From assembly GCF_024181725.1 (NCBI RefSeq), contig NZ_CP028908.1, forward strand, positions 2,717,501 through 2,781,500: a DNA stretch of 64,000 nucleotides. The letters are read 5' to 3'. The stretch is from Bradyrhizobium sp. WD16. Its GTDB lineage: Bacteria > Pseudomonadota > Alphaproteobacteria > Rhizobiales > Xanthobacteraceae. The notes under the pieces are model-generated. The model worked only from the letters and a program-made list of their open reading frames with translations. It was not told where the DNA came from and made no database searches. Of this stretch, positions 59,499 through 64,000 are shown piece after piece (the stretch's first letter is position 1; each line of letters opens with the position of its first letter). A program made the translations under genes and the position numbers.

Positions 59499-60503
59499 AT
59501 GTCCGGATTTGACATTTTCGCCATCGCGCTGGCGCTCGTGGTGATCGCGACGCTGTTCGCCGGCGTCAAGACGGTGCCTCAGGGCTTCGATTGGACCATC
59601 GAGCGCTTCGGCAAATACACCCGCACCCTGCGCCCGGGCCTCAACTTCATCATCCCGTATTTCGACCGTGTCGGGCGCAAGATCAATATGATGGAGCAGG
59701 TGATCGACATCCCCGAGCAGGAGGTGATCACCAAGGATAATGCCACCGTCACCGTCGACGGCGTCGCTTTCTTCCAGGTGTTCGACGCCGCCAAGGCGAG
59801 CTACGAGGTCGCCAATCTCAACCAGGCGATCGTCACCCTGACCATGACCAATATCCGCTCGGTGATGGGCTCGATGGATCTCGATCAGGTGCTCTCCCAC
59901 CGCGACGAGATCAATGAGCGGCTGCTGCGCGTGGTCGATGCCGCGGTGTCGCCCTGGGGCCTCAAGGTCAACCGCATCGAGATCAAGGATATCGTGCCGC
60001 CGGCCGACCTCGTCGAGGCGATGGGCCGGCAGATGAAGGCCGAACGCGTCAAGCGCGCCGACATCCTCCAGGCCGAGGGGCAGCGTCAGTCCGAAATCCT
60101 ACGCGCCGAGGGCGCCAAGCAGGCGCAGATCCTGCAGGCGGAGGGCCGCCGCGAGGCCGCTTTTCGCGACGCCGAAGCCCGGGAGCGCTCCGCCGAGGCC
60201 GAGGCCCGGGCCACCCAGATGGTGTCGAGCGCCATCGCCAGCGGCGATGTCGCGGCGCTGAACTATTTCATCGCCGACAAATATATCCGAGCCTTCGGCG
60301 AGATCGCCCAGTCGCCCAACCAGAAGATCGTGATGCTGCCGATCGAGGCGACGGGCATCCTCTCGTCGCTGGCCGGCATCGGCGAAATCGCCAAGGCGAC
60401 CTTCGGCGAGAGCGCGGCGTCGGCGGCGGCCGCCGCCCGTCGCGGCAGCGTCCCCGCCGCCGGCGCCCCGCCGGCAACCCCGCCGCCGGCCGGGCGGGGC
60501 TGA
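59499..60503 (+). CDS. SPFH/Band-7 membrane protein (QmcA-like)
   Basis: Stomatin/prohibitin-homology protein of 334 residues. It has an N-terminal membrane helix ([20 protein letters not shown]), an SPFH domain (about 25-185; [33 protein letters not shown]), a long Ala/Glu-rich coiled coil (about 185-235) and a Pro/Ala-rich tail. Such proteins form large membrane rings and microdomains. The following nfeD-type gene starts just after the stop, the standard pairing. GTG 59487 is an alternative start. Confidence 0.92.
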   Translation: MSGFDIFAIALALVVIATLFAGVKTVPQGFDWTIERFGKYTRTLRPGLNFIIPYFDRVGRKINMMEQVIDIPEQEVITKDNATVTVDGVAFFQVFDAAKASYEVANLNQAIVTLTMTNIRSVMGSMDLDQVLSHRDEINERLLRVVDAAVSPWGLKVNRIEIKDIVPPADLVEAMGRQMKAERVKRADILQAEGQRQSEILRAEGAKQAQILQAEGRREAAFRDAEARERSAEAEARATQMVSSAIASGDVAALNYFIADKYIRAFGEIAQSPNQKIVMLPIEATGILSSLAGIGEIAKATFGESAASAAAAARRGSVPAAGAPPATPPPAGRG

Positions 60504-60509
60504 GGGGTG

Positions 60510-60953
60510 ATGCAGATGCTGACGGCACTCGGCGGCTGGGGCTGGCTGATCGCCGGCCTCGTCTTGATGGGGCTGGAGATGCTGGCGCCCGGCGTCTTCC
60601 TGTTCTGGCTCGGCCTCGCGTCGTTCCTCGTCGGGCTGCTCTCGTTCCTGGTGGCGTGGTCGTGGCAGTGGCAGCTCGTCGGCTTCGCGGTTTTCGCGCT
60701 CGCCGCCGTGCCGCTGTGGCGCCGGCTCGGCCGGCCGCGCCAGGATGCCACCGACCAGCCCTATCTCAACCGCCGCGCCGATGCGCTGGTCGGACGCGTC
60801 TTCACCTTGGAGCGGCCGATCATCGACGGCGCCGGCATCGTGCGGATCGACGACACGGTGTGGCGCGTGTCGGGCCCCGACGCGCCGGCGGGCAGCCGCG
60901 TGCGCATCGTTGCCGCCGATGGCGCGAGCCTGAAGGTCGAGGCGACGGCGTAG
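60510..60953 (+). CDS. NfeD-family protein
   Basis: Small membrane protein of 147 residues, partner of the SPFH protein. Three hydrophobic helices (WGWLIAGLVLMGLEMLAPGV, FLFWLGLASFLVGLLSFLV, QLVGFAVFALAAVPLW) are followed by an OB-fold C-terminal domain (ADALVGRVFTLERPIIDGAG, RVRIVAADGASLKVE). It starts six bases after the SPFH stop. The pair is thought to organise or quality-control membrane proteins. Confidence 0.92.
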   Translation: MQMLTALGGWGWLIAGLVLMGLEMLAPGVFLFWLGLASFLVGLLSFLVAWSWQWQLVGFAVFALAAVPLWRRLGRPRQDATDQPYLNRRADALVGRVFTLERPIIDGAGIVRIDDTVWRVSGPDAPAGSRVRIVAADGASLKVEATA

Positions 60954-61201
60954 GGGGCGCTCGATCGCAAGAGGGCATTGCTCAGACGACTGGCGGCTGA
61001 ACGGCCTGCGCGCCCGCACTACCCCCGGTTGTTGTTGCCCGATCGCGCCGAGATAAAGTCACGGCCGCGGCGCTGCCACGACCTCCGCCGTCATCGCCGC
61101 TTCAAGCGGGCGAACCCGGGCGATGACAACGCAAGTGTCTTGCGAGCGACAAGCATGGCCGTGACAGCGCAGCGGCGAAGAAAAACGAGATGCGGGTCAG
61201 C

Positions 61202-61729
61202 TTACTCCGGCGCGATGATCTCGCGCTCGTCGCGGTGGATGCGCATGGCGCCGAGCGCCGCGCCGCAGCGCCGGCGCATCAGGATGCGCGGACGGCGGGT
61301 CTTGATCACATTGTGCCGCCGCCGCCGGCTCGCCGGCCCGGCGCGCTGTGCGTCGTCCTCGTCGATCATCGGCAGCGCCAATGTGTCCCGCCACGTCGCG
61401 GCGGCGTGCTCGATCTCGACGCTGTCCTCGCACGACACCAGCGGAATCGAGAGCGAAGGATCGCGATGTACCAGCACCAGCATCCAGCCGGCATCGGCCT
61501 CGCGCATGGCGATGCCGAGAAAGTCGTCGACGCGGACATTGATCGCCATCCGCATGCCGCGCACGGCGCGCCGCAGGGTGATGCGGTCGCGGTCGATCTC
61601 GACCTGGCGAATACCGCCGTCGGCACGCGCATCGCGCGCATCGAACCGCACCGGTAAAGTGTGTGGGTCGAGCCGCAGTGCGCGGCCCGACCCGGCGGGT
61701 GTCCCGCCAGCTCCGAATTGACGCCTCAC
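61202..61729 (-). CDS. DUF6101-family protein
   Basis: Protein of 175 residues matching the rhizobial DUF6101 pattern: GRALRLDPHTLPVRFDARD, the long TLRRAVRGMRMAINVRVDDF core, HRDPSLSIPL, the basic RRRRHNVIKTRRPRILMRRR run and the end HRDEREIIAPE. Function unknown; the basic stretch might bind nucleic acid or membrane. GTG 61729 preceded by GGGGAG gives the family-typical start; a longer frame to 61840 is unlike the family. Between nfeD and this gene (60954-61201) lies only a GTCATCGCC/GGCGATGAC palindrome near 61091-61132. Confidence 0.8.
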   Translation of the reverse strand: MRRQFGAGGTPAGSGRALRLDPHTLPVRFDARDARADGGIRQVEIDRDRITLRRAVRGMRMAINVRVDDFLGIAMREADAGWMLVLVHRDPSLSIPLVSCEDSVEIEHAAATWRDTLALPMIDEDDAQRAGPASRRRRHNVIKTRRPRILMRRRCGAALGAMRIHRDEREIIAPE

Positions 61730-61989
61730 GATTTCAGTCTCCCCGCCAGGATTATGTTCCCGGTCGATGGGGCGACTGTGCCATCGCGCTTTCCGTATCC
61801 GCTTAAGAAGGCTGGTTAATCGAACCTCACCCCGCGACATGCTTGACGACTCCTTGCCGGGGAACGGAAATTTGCTTTATTTCGCGTTGCGGGCGTGCTT
61901 GAACCGCGACTGGATTCTGCCCATTTCTTAAGGGTGGCGAACTCGGCGAGGCGCAGGCCTGCCGCGTCGGGTTCCATGAGCGTGCGCAA

Positions 61990-62320
61990 CTCGTGCGGTT
62001 TTGGATCTGACGCTCGTATCAACATTGCAGCGGGTTCTTCGTACGATCGTCAGATCCAAAACCGCACTGGAATCATATTGATGCTAGTGTCCCGTCTCCG
62101 AATTACCGCTACGTTTGCCTCGCACTCGCACGGTAATTCGGAGACATAGGGACACTAGCAAAATCAAAGTGCTAGTGTGGCTTATGTCTCGCAATTGCCT
62201 ACGAGAGGGTTGCCGCGAAGGCGGTAGGCAATTGCGAGACGCCACACTAGTGTCCCTTTGTTTCCGACGTTCGTATAAGCGCCTGCTGCAACGGAATACG
62301 AACGTTGGAGACGCGACACC
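61990..62320. repeat. Palindrome array 8 (B-C-A-D)
   Basis: B at 61990-62070 (both ends slightly decayed, CTCG and CTGG), spacer L2, C at 62084-62158, spacer L1, A at 62172-62250 and D at 62247-62320 (right end decayed). The order and spacers match array 1 exactly except that no IS630 copy and no E element are present. It lies 43 bases before the PmbA gene. The remaining gap, 61730-61989, shows no gene. Confidence 0.92.
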
Positions 62321-62362
62321 AACGCATCATCGGCCACACGGCCTGCTAATCGGGATGGTCTC

Positions 62363-63763
62363 GTGAACGCATCTTCTCCGGCTACGGCCGCGGCTTCAAA
62401 ATCCCCCGCTTCGGATCTGTTCGACCAATCCGCGCTCGGTGACCTCGCCGAGCGCCTCGTCGAGGCGGCGAAGCGTGCCGGCGCGGATGCGGCCGATGCG
62501 GTGGCGGTGCGCGGCATGTCCCAGAGCGTCGTGGTGCGCGATGGCCGCGTCGAAGAATCGGAGCGCTCCGAGGGCGACGATGTGGGCTTGCGCGTCATCG
62601 TCGGCCGCCGCCAGGCGGTGGTGTCGACGAACGATGTTGCTGCGGGCGACGCCGCGGCGCGGCTCGCCGAGCGCGCGGTCGCCATGGCGAGGGTCGCTCC
62701 CGATGATGCCTTTGTCGGCCTCGCCGATCCGGCGCTGCTGGCCCGCGACATTCCCGCCCTCGACTTGCTCGATCCGGCAATGCCTTCGACCGCCGATCTG
62801 GAGCGACGGGCGCTGGAGGCGGAGGCGGCGGCGCTCGCGGTGACCGGCGTCACCAAGTCGGGCGGAGCTTCGGCGTCCTGCGGCATCGGTGGCATGGTGC
62901 TGGTAACCTCGACCGGCTTCCACGGCGCTTATCTGCGCTCGAGCCAGGGCCTCTCGACCACGGCGATCGCCGGGCAGGGCACTGCCATGGAGCGCGATTA
63001 CGATTTCACCTCGGCAATTCACGCCGCCGATCTGGAAGGCCCTGCGGTGATCGGCCGCCGCGCCGGCGAGCGGGCGGTGAAGCGGCTCAATCCGCGCAAG
63101 GTCGCGACCTGCAAGGCGCCGGTGCTGTTCGATCCCCGGGTGTCGGCCTCGCTGGTCGGTCATCTCGCCGGGGCAGTGAACGGTGCCGCCATCGCCCGCA
63201 AGACCAGCTTTCTCAAGGACCGCCTCGGTCAGCAACTGTTCGATTCCAGCATCCGCATCATCGATGATCCGCTGCGGCCGCGCGGGGTGCGCTCGCAGCC
63301 GTTCGATGCTGAAGGCGTCGCGGTCAAGCGCCTTGCCTTGGTGGATGACGGTGTGCTCACCTCCTGGTTGCTCGATTGCGCCACGGCCCGCGAGCTCGGG
63401 CTCGTCACCACCGGCCATGCCCATCGCGGCGTTTCGTCGTCGCCGTCGCCCGGCAGCTACAACATGCACATGGAACCCGGTCACGTGACGCCGAAGGAAC
63501 TGATGGCCGACATCGGCTCGGGCTTCTATGTCACCGATCTGATCGGTTCGGGCGTCAACGGCGTCACCGGCGACTATAGCCGCGGCGCTGCCGGTTTCTG
63601 GATCGAGAATGGCGAGCTCGCCTATCCAGTGAGCGAGGTCACCATCGCCGGCCACCTCATCGACATCTTCAAGTCGCTCACCCCCGCGAACGACCTCGTC
63701 TTCCGCTACGGCATCAACGCGCCGACCATCCGCATCGAGGGTTTGACGATTGCCGGACGTTGA
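62363..63763 (+). CDS. pmbA: TldD/PmbA-family protease (PmbA type)
   Basis: Metalloprotease-family protein of 466 residues, the PmbA half of the TldD/PmbA pair that processes small modified peptides. Markers are DGRVEESERSEGDDVGLRVI in the N-terminal domain, GVSSSPSPGSYNMHMEPG and SGVNGVTGDYSRGAAGFWIENGE near the end. It starts with GTG. As in other PmbA proteins, the HExxxH motif of TldD is absent, so TldD is expected elsewhere in the genome. Its stop overlaps the next frame by 14 bases. Confidence 0.92.
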   Translation: MNASSPATAAASKSPASDLFDQSALGDLAERLVEAAKRAGADAADAVAVRGMSQSVVVRDGRVEESERSEGDDVGLRVIVGRRQAVVSTNDVAAGDAAARLAERAVAMARVAPDDAFVGLADPALLARDIPALDLLDPAMPSTADLERRALEAEAAALAVTGVTKSGGASASCGIGGMVLVTSTGFHGAYLRSSQGLSTTAIAGQGTAMERDYDFTSAIHAADLEGPAVIGRRAGERAVKRLNPRKVATCKAPVLFDPRVSASLVGHLAGAVNGAAIARKTSFLKDRLGQQLFDSSIRIIDDPLRPRGVRSQPFDAEGVAVKRLALVDDGVLTSWLLDCATARELGLVTTGHAHRGVSSSPSPGSYNMHMEPGHVTPKELMADIGSGFYVTDLIGSGVNGVTGDYSRGAAGFWIENGELAYPVSEVTIAGHLIDIFKSLTPANDLVFRYGINAPTIRIEGLTIAGR

Positions 63764-64000
63764 CGTCGCGCTCGAGGGCCGGCTGGCCGAGGACACCGCG
63801 CTTCTGATCGAAGCCGTCCGCGAGGCGGGCGCGCTGGCGCTCAGCCTGTTCCGCACGGACGTGCGCAATTGGATCAAGGGCAAGTCCTCGCCGGTGTCGG
63901 AAGCCGACCTCGCGGTGAACGATCTGCTGGCGCGGAGGCTGCGCTCGGCGACCCCGAATTACGGCTGGCTGTCGGAAGAAAGCGCCGATGATCCGGCCCG
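63750..64000 (+). CDS. Inositol monophosphatase-family protein, partial
   Basis: The last 251 bases open a frame that runs off the window. It reads AEDTALLIEAVREAGALALS, NWIKGKSSPVSEADLAVND and NYGWLSEESADDPA. These are the beginning of the inositol monophosphatase/CysQ family, where the Glu and Asp of SEADLAVND and WLSEE bind Mg2+. The start is probably TTG 63750, overlapping pmbA; the usual pairing of pmbA with such a gene in rhizobia supports this. CysQ-type 3'-phosphoadenosine phosphate hydrolysis is one possibility. Confidence 0.82.
   Translation, partial: MPDVDVALEGRLAEDTALLIEAVREAGALALSLFRTDVRNWIKGKSSPVSEADLAVNDLLARRLRSATPNYGWLSEESADDPA

Overview
The window is GC-rich chromosomal DNA from an alphaproteobacterium, most likely order Hyphomicrobiales (Rhizobiales). 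The support is lineage-typical content: a BioR-type GntR repressor facing bioB, homospermidine synthase with a group-IV-fold ornithine decarboxylase, a DUF6101 protein, a Zur-type box in front of znuCBA, and the dispersed palindrome containing GCGAAGTGGATAC that is common in that order. The genus cannot be fixed from the sequence. There is no phage, plasmid or CRISPR module. The only complete mobile element is one IS630-family insertion.

Layout. 1-1446: an array of palindromic repeats interrupted by the IS630 copy. 1.5-10.9 kb: a periplasmic M20 peptidase, an Ogt/AraC alkylation-repair pair, a minus-strand set (MBL hydrolase, FAH-family hydrolase, GST, PheC-like dehydratase), DUF3775, an atypical SDR, initiator tRNA-Met and alkB. 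11-23.2 kb: a deleted SDR pseudogene, an HPP membrane protein fused in frame to an AIG2-like domain, formate dehydrogenase with its LysR neighbour, a DMT exporter divergent from a MocR regulator, an SDR divergent from an MmyB-like regulator, an HD phosphohydrolase, a gene graveyard, and a second DMT exporter with a MarR regulator. 23.3-33 kb: a 4Fe-4S/SCP2 fusion with an HxlR regulator, bioB/bioR, a protein of unknown family, and a c-di-GMP signalling group (binding protein, GGDEF-EAL, GGDEF). 33-39.4 kb: a DODA dioxygenase, an outer-membrane-like protein, DUF2147, DUF3095, fragments of MATE and MFS transporters, and iron superoxide dismutase. 39.5-46.1 kb: crcB and a zinc-acquisition operon (His-rich small protein, znuC, znuB, znuA, COG0523 GTPase, WD40 protein, MgtC). 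46.2-52.3 kb: a minus-strand polyamine cluster running from ornithine decarboxylase to homospermidine synthase, with a probable structured leader. 52.5-64 kb: an M3 peptidase, a gamma-glutamyltransferase-like protein, a DUF1007/NicO nickel-cobalt transporter, ferrochelatase, an SPFH/NfeD pair, DUF6101, PmbA/TldD and the start of an inositol-phosphatase-family gene.

The most unusual feature is a set of short palindromic elements of about 75-80 bp, in at least five sequence families (called A to E here, plus two minor types F and G). Nearly all begin and end with CTAG. They occur singly or joined end to end in eight places, sharing the CTAG at each junction or separated by one of two conserved spacers. 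The order and orientation of the families differ between places. In three places the terminal CTAG supplies the TAG stop codon of the adjacent gene. The IS630 copy sits in such a CTAG, and the unoccupied version of the same junction exists elsewhere in the window.
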